A stretch of DNA of 64,000 nucleotides, taken from Allodiplogaster sudhausi. Lineage: Eukaryota; Nematoda; Chromadorea; Rhabditida; Diplogasteridae. The translations under genes were made by a program, and so were the position numbers. Position 1 is the first letter of the stretch; each line of letters starts with the position of its first letter. This document shows, piece by piece, positions 15,001 through 25,314 of the stretch. The stretch lies in assembly GCA_945643635.1 (NCBI GenBank), contig CALZFC010000133.1:1-64000 (forward strand), read 5' to 3'. The notes under the pieces were generated by a model. The model saw only the letters and a list, made by a program, of their open reading frames with translations, had not been told where the DNA came from and did not search any database.

Positions 15001-16109
15001 CATGAAATGTGGCGGTAACTGACTCACATTTTCCGTAGAATACGGCTGTAATACTTCCTAGGTTCCTACTTCTATATTAAAGCCGGAACGAGCATGGCAT
15101 GCTTGATTAAGTAAGAATTTCATGACCATCGCCTGCCTACACAAGGTCGGCGCATACTTTTTTCAATCGACATGAAATGTGGCGGAAACTGACTCAAATT
15201 TTCCCTAGAATACGGCTGTAATACTTCCTAGGTTCCTACTTCAATATTAAAGCCGGAACGAGCATGGCATGCTTGATTAAGTAAGAATTTCATGACCCTC
15301 GCCTGCCTACATAAGGTCGGCGCATACTTTTTCCAATCGAAATGAATTGTGGCGGAAACAGACTCAAATTTTCCGTAGAATACGGCTGTAATACTTCCTA
15401 GGTTTCTACTTCTATATTAAATCCGGAACGAGCATGGCATGCTTGATTAAGTAAGAATTTCATGACCCACGCCTGCCTACACAAGGTCGGCGCATTCTTT
15501 TTCCAATCGACATGAATTGTGGCGGACACTGACTCAAATTTTCCGTAGAATACGGCTGTAATACTTCCTAGGTTCCTACTTCTATATTAAAGCCGGAACG
15601 AGCATGGCATGCTTGATTAAGTAAGAATTTCATGACCATCGCATGCCTACACAAGGTCGGCGCATACTTTTTTCTAATCGAAATGAATTGTGGCGGAAAC
15701 TGACTCAAATTTTCCGTAGAATACGGCTGTAATACTTCCTAGGTTCCTACTTCAATATTATAGCCGGAACGAGCATGGCATGCTTGATTAAGTAAGAATT
15801 TCATGACCCTCGCCTGCCTACACAAGGTCGGCGCATACTTTTTCCAATCGACATGAAATGTGGCGGAAACTGACTCAAATATTCAGTAGAATACGGCTGT
15901 AATACTTCCTAGGTTTCTACTTCTATATTAAATCCGGAACGAGCATGGCATGCTTGATTAAGTAAGAATTACATGACCCACGCCTGCCTACACAAGGTCG
16001 GCGCATACTTTTTTCAATCGACATGAAATGTGGCGGAAACTGACTCAAATTTTCCCTAGAATACGGCTGTAATACTTCCTAGGTTCCTACTTCAATATTA
16101 AAGCCGGAA
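1..16109. repeat. 170-bp satellite tandem array
   Basis: Head-to-tail repeat with a period of about 170 bp, clear in the right part (the segment beginning AGCCGGAACG recurs at 12361, 12531 and so on at 170-bp steps). About 95 copies fill the region. Each unit carries AGCATGGCATGCT, a 6+6 dyad around one base, and the palindrome CCTAGG. Monomers fall into variants, for example CATCGCATGCC against CATCGCCTGCC, CCCTCGCC or CCCACGCC, and TCTATATT against TCAATATT before the unit start. Variant blocks recur at multiples of 170 bp, so there is irregular higher-order order. Left of about 6-7 kb the units have many single-base insertions and deletions; right of about 8 kb they are nearly in register. 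Minus-strand open frames here are by-products of the repeat, not genes. Confidence 0.97.
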
Positions 16110-16113
16110 TATA

Positions 16114-16135
16114 ATGCAGCGCAATTGCGCTGCAT
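16114..16135. other. 22-bp perfect palindrome at satellite edge
   Basis: ATGCAGCGCAA followed by its exact reverse complement TTGCGCTGCAT, with no spacer. It starts five bases after the last satellite sequence ends. Seen directly; its role is unknown. Confidence 0.9.
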
Positions 16136-16509
16136 ATTTCAAATAATTTCGGGCTAAAACATGAATTTTCTCGTCAGTGTCTACTTTATTTGAGATACTG
16201 ATGTTACCAACGTATTTATCTGCATCGCATTAGTCTAGTTTGAATAGAAAACTACGTTGAAATGCGCCATGAGCGCTGAAAAATCAATTGAAATTATTTA
16301 TATTAATATAATTAATATATGTACCAGAAATGTTGGGCGGTACTGTATATATATATATATATATATATATCAAAATCACGCCATTGATCTAATGGAGTGT
16401 TTGCAGAGCATTACTTTTAATGTTACATTTCGATACGCATAATTATCTTTTCCACCGTGAAAAAATGTGATTGTCAAGAAACAATTGATAAGCAAGGAAA
16501 TGTTCAGTT
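16136..16509. other. AT-rich spacer with (AT)n run
   Basis: No supported gene. An AT dinucleotide run lies near 16345-16370. The rest is AT-rich unique-looking sequence between the satellite and the first gene copy. Confidence 0.6.
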
Positions 16510-17917
16510 GAATGAAACCTCAGAAAGTCTCAGCTATGCATGCGTCAGGTCCATGCAACATCGTACAGCCGTATTATTATCGATATGGAGGCCACTGTTA
16601 TGGAGGCCATAGTTGTGGATATAGACGATTGCATTCTGGAGCGATTCAAGGCTCTGAGAAGGTTCATTCGGATTCCAAAGGTCGTCCGGGATCTTGCCAG
16701 CCGGCTTGCCATCGAGCATCCACTGGAAGCGACTTCGCTTCACTTTAATATCGTTCGGATCCTCGCCAGACAACGGAGTCGGACTTCCAACGAAGGCGGC
16801 AGACACAAGACACCCGACCTCGAACGCCTAAGAAGGGTGCTCTAAGTTCCGTCATCATTATTTTCAAAGCATCTGGTGTTGCAAAATTATTGTTACGGAC
16901 AGAATTGCAACAATGTGCAGCAATGTTATACACCTTAGCCGTAACAATTGCATCCTTCATTCCGTTCGGGCAGACGATCGTTGTACAAAGTATGAAGTTT
17001 AGAAGAAAAGTGTTTAGTTTATTTTCTAGAATAAGATATGTTTGATTACAAATGCCCATTTACTCATTTTAAAATACTTAAAATGATTTTGGCTTTTGAA
17101 TTTTGATTTCACACTTAAATGGGTTAATTGAGGATGTCGAATTCGTTGTGAGTGTTTCCGAAATCGGTCGAATTGAAAGCTGCCCACACGGATTTGTTCT
17201 CGCCTCAAAAAGCATTATCTCAGCAATCCCAGAGAAGCTCAAAGACAATTGTAAGTCCTCAATTCTTTTCAGATTCAAATGAACGGTTTCAAATTATCAC
17301 ATTGTTTCATAAAAAATTTGGAAGCGAAGGAATTTAATTTAATAAAGAATTTTAATGAATACGATTTTAATAATGAAGTTGTTACAGTGGGTTGTCACAT
17401 CGGAGTGCGACACGAAGCAAATTTGAGTGCACCGGAGTTAACCGTGGAGGAGGCCAGAAATCATACCTTTGTCATCGAGAAGATCAAGGAGCTTGACTTC
17501 TAGTGGCCTGTCATGTAATATTCATTCGTCTGCTGAGAACACTTATTCGTCTTTTTCAGACACAAAATGAGACTTGGCGAAGATATTAGCAGAAAAGAAA
17601 TTGAAAGCTTTCGCTTTCGAAAATGCCTTTGTTTTCGGTATTTGAATGGCAAGGGCCTCGAGCTGACTCACATTGACGTTGTTCACGGAAGGCTCTATCT
17701 GGGAAATGACAGTCGGGTGCTTCAGCGAGCCTACGAAACGTTTCTGTACCAAGGGCGCATGATTGCTATGTGGTCCGACACTCCGTTAACGCCACCCTGC
17801 TGTATGCGAAATCCTCTCCTCCTCGCTTTAATATAATGATCTTTTGTAGATGTATGCCTAACCCATCAAGACAACGGCGAGAGAGATTGGGACGACGAAC
17901 AGATTCTTGAACTCCAT
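16510..17917 (-). pseudogene. Two-module CCM-family gene, copy 1, scrambled by inversion
   Basis: Broken relative of the minus-strand gene at 23848-27488. The signal-peptide exon is on the minus strand at 17917-17863 (MEFKNLFVVPISLAVVLMG, then a GTTAG donor). The C-terminal module is also minus, from about 16980 down to 16510 (CPNGMKDAIV, SAAFVGSPTPLSGEDPND, FQWMLDGKPAG, CCMDLTHA). The middle exons lie between them on the plus strand: 17103-17230 with CPHGFVLASKSII, 17380-17510 with EANLSAPELTVEEA, and 17600-17836 with LQRAYETF and CCMRN. The inverted block also has an in-frame TAG at 17501-17503, where the other copies read Tyr or His before Trp. Most of exon 2 and part of exon 5 are missing. 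It cannot make the full protein. Confidence 0.82.
16980..17840 (+). other. Inverted internal segment of copy 1
   Basis: Plus-strand order here is the end of exon 2 (TTGTACAAA then GTATGAAG), exon 3, exon 4 and exon 5, while the flanking exon 1 and the C-terminal module are on the minus strand. The simplest reading is an inversion with breakpoints near 16980 and 17840, plus loss of some sequence at the joints. Breakpoints are accurate to about 20 bp. Confidence 0.78.
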
Positions 17918-19132
17918 CTGCATCAATTCAAACTGAATCTAACAAATAGATTATGAAAATAACCATCAAGCATATGAAATGAGCCACAAAACGCTATGAT
18001 TCTTTTGTTTTTATGAAATGAAAATGGGCGGGCACAAAAAGAAATGGATGGTTGGCAGGAGAGCAAAAGGCAGGATTGATTCAGAACACTAAAGGAAATG
18101 AATAACCGGAAGGTGACTAATTGTAAGCAAATTCCACCTGAGGCGTTTTGGTCCTTCTCCGCTTTCAAGTAATCAGAGGCTCTCATAACTCTTCTCTGCT
18201 TCCCAAGAGCAAGTAAATAGCTTGCGAACGATTAAGGTTTCGAAAGATTTCGGGGACCAACTCTTTCGAAGTTTCACTGTGGGGCATCGCCCATCTTCTC
18301 GTTTCAACGGCACATTCCAAAGGAAGCTAGTTTTCTTTGCCAGGTAAAACTAGTGCAGCATGCTTTCGAAAACGCTCGACTTTCAACTTTCAGCAAACAG
18401 TCTGACATAATTGTAAGGCTAAAAATCTTCCGACAATACGGACCGATTCGTGATACTTTGGCTCATTTTGATCAGTGTCTCTTTAAAAGTGCATGTTCTC
18501 TCGATCTGTCTCGTCTTACAATTAGCCTTGGTTGCTGCTTGACGCTCACCGCAAGATCATATCACACTAAATCGAAGGAAACCGGCATACGCAAGAAGAG
18601 AAGATGTTGATGATGGAGACGCAGAGAGATTTGCCTGCTTTCAGTGCCCAAAGGCGACACTTTACTTTTAAATTTCATGCAAATAATGTCTTTCAATCCT
18701 ACACATTGTAATAGAGAAGGAAAGGCATTGCAAGGTTAAAAGTGAGAGAGAGAATTTTTTTTCTTATAAAACCAAAAAAAACGATACTAAATTCCCGGAT
18801 CCGAATTCCGAAGTAAATAAAGGAGAACCTATCGGAATTCTCAAACAAGATGATACAGTTTCGACACATCTTTGATATGTAAGATCTAGGCATATTTGCT
18901 CCGTTGAAGAGAATTCGTATGATTATGGTGAATAAGACGCTGTTGTTTAAGTTTTCGGCCGTTTCTCCTTTCCTGCCAACCTTTCCATCATTTCTGACTA
19001 ATCGGCTGCTCACATGACACGAAAATGTTCAGCAATGCCGTGTCTTCAAACCAGCGCTGGCATCGTTTGTTTAAGAATGCGCCCCACAATAAAACTCTTA
19101 GAAAATTATTCTAACTGATTCAGATCCCTTCA
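17918..19132. promoter_or_regulatory. Duplicated divergent intergenic block (copy 1)
   Basis: No gene supported. The block 17985-18215 is closely similar to 27560-27790 in the same orientation (shared GGTTGGCAGGAGAG, TTCAGAACACTAAAGGA, AACCGGAAGGTGACTAATTG), and 32920-33040 is a weaker relative. It separates the minus-strand CCM gene from a plus-strand signal-peptide exon, as at 27.5-28.3 kb. It therefore probably holds both promoters, although no specific promoter motif is identified. An old element fragment sits inside it. Confidence 0.55.
18350..18665 (+). mobile_element. Diverged fragment of the 23963-25616 element
   Basis: In reverse orientation this stretch resembles 24040-24250. Matching stretches include TGCGTATGCCGG/TGTGTATGCCTG, AGCAGCAAC, GAGAGAACATGCA/GAGAGAGCATGCA and AAAGAGAC. 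It ends with GGCGACACTTTAC, resembling the end of that element (GGGACACTTTAC). Judged an old, diverged relative; its outer limits are uncertain. Confidence 0.5.
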
Positions 19133-19334
19133 ATGAACGACTGCTGTCGCCTTATCCTGCTTCTGGCTTTTTGTCCTTTCAAGGGTGCAGCGCATAGTCT
19201 GGAAGATGGTAAGAAAGCAAATGCATCAGCATTCAAATAAATATCCAAGTAAAGCTACAATCGTCAATCACATTGCAGATTTATACTCTCCTCAAACAAT
19301 GACATTCGGGAAGTTCGACTGCTAAAAGAAATGG
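19133..19334 (+). pseudogene. Signal-peptide exon pair, duplicate of 28329 gene start
   Basis: Exon 1 is 19133-19208 (76 nt): MNDCCRLILLLAFCPFKG with a hydrophobic signal-peptide core and a GTAAG donor. It has the same length and position as exon 1 of the intact gene at 28329. A second exon-like piece at 19279-19334 resembles 28473-28521 (shared TTCGACTGC and AAATGGGTGAGC) but reads into TAA in the joined frame. No downstream exons equivalent to the stalk, membrane helix and tail can be joined. Most likely a decayed or chimeric copy, though it could feed the unknown region at 19550-20640. Confidence 0.45.
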
Positions 19335-19549
19335 GTGAGCACTTTTATGGTAGCACTCGTACAAATGTACCTGAGGATGCTGTTTGTAAAAGTAATAAAA
19401 CACGTTTAACCAAATTGTTTTTTTTTAAATTTAGTATGAACATTATAACCTAAAAGATGATGTGTTCCTTGTAGATAGTTTACCAAACTATTAATGACGA
19501 ATTCTAGATATTGGCTCACAATCAGATGAAAAGGGGCAGAAAGGCCTTT

Positions 19550-20640
19550 TGGCCGAATGGCTCCGATTTATGCCCGACTTTTGCAGTTCCTGAAGGGCAA
19601 GCTCTATCGCTCGAAAGCGTTTGTCAACGAGAGAAAATGCGATTTTAACGAATGCGCTTCGTTCGGATTGCTAACTCCAATCATCGATCGCAGCCGATCT
19701 CTCGTACTTTAAAGTTAAAACCAGAACGAAGATCGAGGTTGGAGATGGCTTTTCGAGTCTCCCGACTTTTGAGAGTAACGCAAAACTATCTTTCAATGAT
19801 TATGAGGTTTTTAAGTGGTAAATAGAGATCAATCGCGAAATCCGGCTAACAGTCGCATTTTCCGTGTTGATTTGCAACAGCAAGAAAAAAAAATATAACT
19901 GAATTGTCATCGTCCAAGCTCAGTTGCAATGCACGCGGCTCCGAACATGCCGGAAGGGTTTTCCTTTGTCAACGGCTTGCTTCCAAATCCATCGGTCCTG
20001 TCGATAGATGGAAAGTATTTTTGGAAGTCTGTCTGGAATTTCTTATTATTGTTCCTATTTTCCCTCAGAAAGAAGTGACTAATATATACTATGCACTCAC
20101 AAGTCTGAACGGCAATGCATGGGCGCCCATTCTGCCTCTGTCTCTTATGCAGAGTTTCTCCTCCGTTTCACCCGGCCCGGCATTTCTGCTCGACAACGCG
20201 CCTTTCGAGCAGTCATTGACGTGAACACCGTGTCCAAGTCAGAGGTTCGATGATATTTTTCGATTTCTCTTTCTCACTCACAATCAGCAACTGATTATGT
20301 TTTGTTGCCTTTTGAAAAAGTGGCAAAATGGAATTACATAACATTTAAAGGTGGGTTAAGCTGTATAAGCCCATGATGATATGCCCCTTGGTCTTCCAAT
20401 CACCAAATCCCCATATGTACTTTCGGTTTTTGAGAAAAAATATATGTCCAGATGAACTTCTACTGCATGGCGATCGAGCACTATTCGGATATGGCGGACA
20501 AGAGGCTTGGCTGCGGCAATACGGGATGCAGCCGGCGCGTGCTCACCATCAGCGTTCTTTTTCTCTTTTCTATCATCTCTTTCTATCAAACATTATCTTG
20601 AATAATTTCATCTTAACTTATTTGCATGATAGAAAAGAAT
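19550..20640 (+). pseudogene. Unrecognised paralogous region A (pair of 22445-23037)
   Basis: Two stretches match 22445-23037 in order. The first matches around GATCGCAGCCG and GCACTGCGTGG/GCAATGCATGG. The second is an exon after TCCAG (from about 20449) reading MNFYCMAIEHYSDMADKRLGCG and ending in a hydrophobic tail. In one frame the middle exon encodes an open stretch with SLNGNAWAPILPLSL. Stops occur early (TAA near 19711), so this copy looks broken. No known family recognised. The hydrophobic C-terminus would suit a GPI or membrane anchor, but that is inference. Confidence 0.35.
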
Positions 20641-21565
20641 CAGTGAGAAGATGACCAATTGTACTACGGTTAAAAAAGGATCGATTAAAAATGTAATACC
20701 ATTTTAAGAAAGTGTATTATAATCTTTTCGATCTTTTCTCTTTTTTTTAAACTAGAATACATATTTCACCGAAAACAAACATACATAAACGATGTAAGAT
20801 GTCAATGATGGATGATTGATAAAAAAAAAGCCTTGCGTCCGGGGGGGGGGGGGGAATCGAATGCTTGGAAGGAATGGAGCAATGAATTTGCAAATCTACA
20901 GTAGTGGACAACATCGATGGCTCCTGGATAAAAGATCGAGGCAGCACGGACAAATGTGGTCATCATCAGATAAAGGACGAAGAGCAACGAAGCGAAAGGA
21001 AGACCTGAATTAAATATGTACTGGTTAGTCGACACGAATTTTGTCGATTCAAACAATTCTCAATTGCTCGCGAAAAAGGGCAAAATACTTTGGTCATGCT
21101 CATTTTCTCCACATCTGTCTTTCTGAAGTACAATTTGTTTTCCTGACACGTTTCGATCTCTTTTGAAGATCGAAACGAGTCAGGAAAAAATCAGAAAAAA
21201 AGCAGAAAGACAGATAGTTTGCGGAATAAATACAAATGTACATGTTCATTTTATTATGGCGCTGATTTAAAAAGTATGTGATGTGCGAGGAATCAATGGA
21301 GAAAATTCGAAGGAAGTGCTAAGAATAGAACTGCTTACCGCAAGAAACGCCCATCTACACTTTCAATGACACATCTTCCAAAACGTTTTCTGTCACCTTG
21401 TGTTTATTCTTTTTCATTCTTGTTCCGAATCATTTCTTACACCTCGTCTCCTGCCAACCTGCCTTTTCATTGCTAGTGTATACCCGTTGCATTGCACAAA
21501 AAATACCATAAAATGTCATGTTCGATTTTTTTCTCTATATTTAATCAGGGTGGGCTGAATGGAGA
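20641..21565. other. Intergenic, with poly-G run
   Basis: No gene supported. Holds a run of 14 G at 20841-20854 and the hairpin listed separately. The rest is AT-rich. Confidence 0.6.
21111..21222. repeat. ~112-bp imperfect inverted repeat
   Basis: The outer arms CATCTGTCTTTCTG (left) and CAGAAAGACAGATA (right) pair. The inner arms TTTTCCTGACACGTTTCGAT and ATCGAAACGAGTCAGGAAAA pair with one mismatch around a short loop. A small fold-back of MITE size. No target duplication was identified. Confidence 0.75.
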
Positions 21566-22408
21566 ATGAAGTCCACGAATTCGTTCGTCGCCCTTTTCAC
21601 TCACAGCGTTCTCTTGATGGGTTAGTCATTAGTTGATAAAAAATATCTGCAGATGAAGTGATATCACGAATTTAATGTTTATTTTCAGTTATGCATATTG
21701 GAGGGGCAGAGACTACGACTACACGCCCTGCCACTGAGGTTTTCATTCAGCTGATGAACATTCCCTGCATATCAATTCCCTTCAGAGAAAATAAATCACG
21801 ACTGGAAAGATAATTTAGGCTTTTCAGGGTACATCATAAAAAATACTATTTTTTCATGAAATATTCTTCATCTATTATGAAATTATTATTTATTAAAATA
21901 TTTTAAATAACAAATATCTCTTTCAGACTACTCTCGCGCCATCGTCAGAGCAGCCGAAAACCGAGACTCCTTCTACTGCTGAGTTCGTAAAAACGCTCTC
22001 TGCGGCATTTTGGATACGTGATCATCATATTAGTTTTAAAATTTTAATTGATTTTCTCTCGCAGCCCCGCGTTGGAGACTACATCGGTTACTGCGGAAAA
22101 CCATGATGATATTTATTTTTCGCGTTAAGGAGAAAGTAGCTTCTTCGTTTGAATCAGATCAGCAATTATTGAATGCATTTCTTAAAGACAGCACGCAAAA
22201 GACAGGCCAAAATGTTCTTGCGTATCATGAAAATGTGATTAGCTGACGTGATATGTTGAAATATAAATTGTCTCAGTATATCGCCATTGGCGAGTGCGTC
22301 CTCGCTGTCGTCATCGTCATCTTGATCTTCGTCCTCGTCTTTCGCTTCTCCTTTCGCTTGCGTACGCAAGCGAAAGGAGAAGCGAAAGAAGGAGGTGGGT
22401 TATAGAAA
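21566..22408 (+). CDS. Small type I membrane protein with Thr-rich stalk (98 aa)
   Basis: Four exons join in frame: 21566-21620, 21689-21738, 21927-21986 and 22277-22408 (99 codons including TAG). Exon 1 is a signal peptide (MKSTNSFVALFTHSVLLM) and shares its 55-nt length and sequence with exon 1 of the CCM family (34638, 56367, 27488). Exons 2-3 give a short Thr/Pro-rich ectodomain (ETTTTRPATE, TTLAPSSEQPK). Exon 4 has one membrane helix (CVLAVVIVILIFVLVF) followed by a basic cytosolic end. The conserved donor GGAG|GTGGG near 22398 suggests an ancestral further exon, as in the genes at 28329 and 50454. Here no tail exon was found, so translation would run to TAG. A short block at 22075-22118 resembles 51250-51295 but is not needed for the frame. 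Function unknown; expected at the cell surface. Confidence 0.62.
22338..22389. other. 52-bp perfect palindrome inside a coding exon
   Basis: The 26-base arm beginning TCTTTCGCTTCTCC is followed directly by its exact reverse complement ending GGAGAAGCGAAAGA, centred on GCGTACGC. It lies in the exon coding the basic segment just after the membrane helix of the 98-aa protein. Confidence 0.93.
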
Positions 22409-22444
22409 GTCTTGTTTTGAGAAAAATATCAGAAATACATTCTG

Positions 22445-23037
22445 GCTGAGTGCTACGGACGTTTATGTAAGCCTTTTACAGACCGTCCAAGACAAGATCT
22501 ATCAATCGAAAGTGTTTACCAACGAGAAAACATGCGCATCGTGCGGTTTGAAAACGCCGAAAATTGATCGCAGCCGCCCACTCTTATACAACGAGAACAA
22601 CGAACGAAGTTGGCTGACGTCTTCAAGGGTGAACGGCACTGCGTGGCCGCCAGTCCTGCCGCTGGCGCTTCCACAGTTTGTCGCAACCGTTTCGCATGTC
22701 CCGGTATGCCTTCTCTGCACCAACAACAACAACACGCCTTTCGAGCTCCGCTCCACTGACCGCGAATACGGTGTCCAAGTAAGAGGTTCGTTGCTAGACA
22801 TCGATTTCCTTCTTGCACTTTCACTGGATTTTGTTACAGCTCCTTAATAATGACCTATGAGATGATATTCCAGTTATCCGTCCAATTGCCCACTCAATCA
22901 ATGTTTTTTTCGTCCATATGGACCAACTAATACTTTTCGTCCAGATGAGTTTCTCCTACATGTCGACCGAGCAGAAGGCGGTTGTCGCACAGAAGAGGTG
23001 TTCCTGTGGCAGTACGGCACGCGAGTCTCTCGTACTT
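22445..23037 (+). pseudogene. Unrecognised paralogous region B (pair of 19550-20640)
   Basis: Begins just after the 98-aa gene. One long frame (22395-22847) includes KIYQSKVFTNEKTCASCG and NGTAWPPVLPLALPQ. A second exon after GTCCAG, from about 22945, reads MSFSYMSTEQKAVVAQKRCSCG and ends in a hydrophobic LVLSALLLV and a stop. Parts match 19550-20640 in both stretches. The frame that joins the two exons is not certain, so it could be a live gene for a small anchored protein or a decayed one. No family recognised. Confidence 0.35.
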
Positions 23038-23847
23038 AGCGCTCTTCTTCTCGTTTAAGTCATTTTGCATGAAACATTTTATTATTTGTTATTAGAAGAG
23101 CAGCAATTGTACTTCGGAAAATCGGGAGTAAAAAGAGGCACAAGCAAAATTGAAACCGGTTTAAGAAAATGTTATTTACGTAAAAAAACCCCCAAAGCTT
23201 TTTTTGTGTATGGTTTCAATCCTTTTTTTTATTTTAACCGATTTGAAATGAACATAAAGAAATAAATAAGCGCCTTTGACGACCAACATTTTTCTTGTAG
23301 AAAGAATTGTCACATTAAAAAAGAGAACCGAATGCACGATGCCTCGGTCCAGTATTTTATATATGCATATTTTAGATCTGCATGCCAAAGCAGCACCTTA
23401 ACAACTTTTGCTCGTAACAGCCTGCGTCTCCATCTTTGCGTTATCTCTCGATTTTCTAGCTTGTTCTGACCCACTTCAGAAGTTCGTAAAAGAAAGTGCA
23501 CACAAGCGCTGAAGTGATCACAAGCTGGATACATGTTCGGAACACATGTGTATTATGATAGGCTGGCACCTTGCCAATTGTTCTGTTGTGAACATGTTCG
23601 AAACAAGATTGTTTTCAACATGTTTCAAACTTTAGACAGATTGAATGCGCGGCAGATGTGGTCCATAGATGCGTATGTTTGCATACAAATGGTATATAAC
23701 ATCCCCGCTGTTTCTTACAATTTGCACACTGACTCGATGACCTCTTGCATACATAAATGTGTTTCAACAGCAATGATTCCTTCATCACCGGTGCTTTGAT
23801 TAGAGACAATTCGGTATCTCGAAGAAAATAAATTTATACTTGAATGT
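23038..23847. other. Intergenic, no feature seen
   Basis: AT-rich sequence with only short chance frames on both strands. Nothing recognised. Confidence 0.5.
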
Positions 23848-25273
23848 CTAGAAAAGAGCGATGGCCGCAAGAGAGAACAGAATCGCGGAGAAGAGGAAGA
23901 GGCGTACCGCTGACGTTGTCTGAAGGTGATCACTATTTTTTTATATGCCAAACATAACATCGGCCGCCGTAGTAAAGCGTCTCTTTTTTGAGGCGAAAGA
24001 TGAAGTTACTGACATCAGGCTAATATCTCTGTACCTCTCTCATCTACGGCAACTCTTCTTGTGTATGCCTGTTCCCTTAGAGTTAGCCTGATATGATTTT
24101 CTGGCTAGCATCAGGCAGCAACATGAGGCAAAGGAGAGACAAAGTGAGAGAGCATGCATTTTGAAGAGACTCTGCTCAACATGAGGCACAGAATCTTGAC
24201 CCGATCCGCATTGAGTCAAGATTCTGCGCCTCATGTTGAGCAGAGTCTCTTCAAAATGCATGCTCTCTCGCTGCCAGTTCTTCGCCTCAAGTTGCTGACT
24301 GAAAAATCTTAGCCAACATTCCAAGAACACATGAAAGAACATTAAATATATACACTTACAACACAGAGAAAGAGAGAGAGACAGCAAAATCACTTCTCTC
24401 CCACTGTCCTCCTACTCTCTGTTTTTTTTTGTAAATTTATTTATCCTTTAAAGCAGTAAAACTATCAAAAAAGACTTTTCTTGGCACCTAGCCAACCGGT
24501 GCTGTTTTGCGTTCATTTTGAGAGAAAATTGAGAGAATCACATAGAGAGAGACCGAAAGTTCACTCTCTCTCTCTATTTGATGTTCTTCTACAGAGAAAG
24601 TTGGTCTTTTTAAACTATTTTACGTATCACAAAGTCCAGGTTGAAGCTTTGCACATTAAAAAGAAGTTTCCGCATTCACGGCTATTAAAACATCCAGTAT
24701 CCCTCCTGCCTCTCAATTCTTGCCCGTGCTCCGATAGACCATAGAAATGCTTTGTTCGGATAATCCGTCTAATGTCGGTTGTGCATGGGGGATCGCCTGA
24801 TTTGGCCGAACCTTTAGTAAACTGCTCCAACTTGCTGTTTTGTGGCATGCTTGGCATTTAGCTGAACAGTGGCCCGTTTTGTTCAGCTGCTGCTGCGGCT
24901 GAACATCGTTTTTGTTTCGCCCTTTTAATGAAGCTGTTTCAACAAACGTTGTTGCATCTAACAATAAGAATTTTTCAATACGACTGGCTTGGAGGGAATT
25001 GGTTGATGGGACATGGGATATATCTCACGCTAGGGGGATGGAAAGGGATTCAAGCAGGTGACAATTTGCTGACTCTTTCTCCGGGTCCGACCGGAAGGGG
25101 TGATATAGCCCCCTCATCCTATGCTGATTGGTCCTTGCAATTAGCTTCTGCCTTAGGATATTCACTCAAATCAATGGGAAGGGTACATGATTCGCATCTG
25201 TCTCGCTCTTCCTCCCTCTTCTCTCTCTCTCTCTCTCTCCTCTCCCCTTTCTTCTCTCCCCTCTCTTCTCTCT

Positions 25274-25314
<41 letters not shown>

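Noticed and set aside
1..16109. CRISPR array
   Set aside because: The repeats are contiguous 170-bp units with no unique spacers, in eukaryotic DNA.
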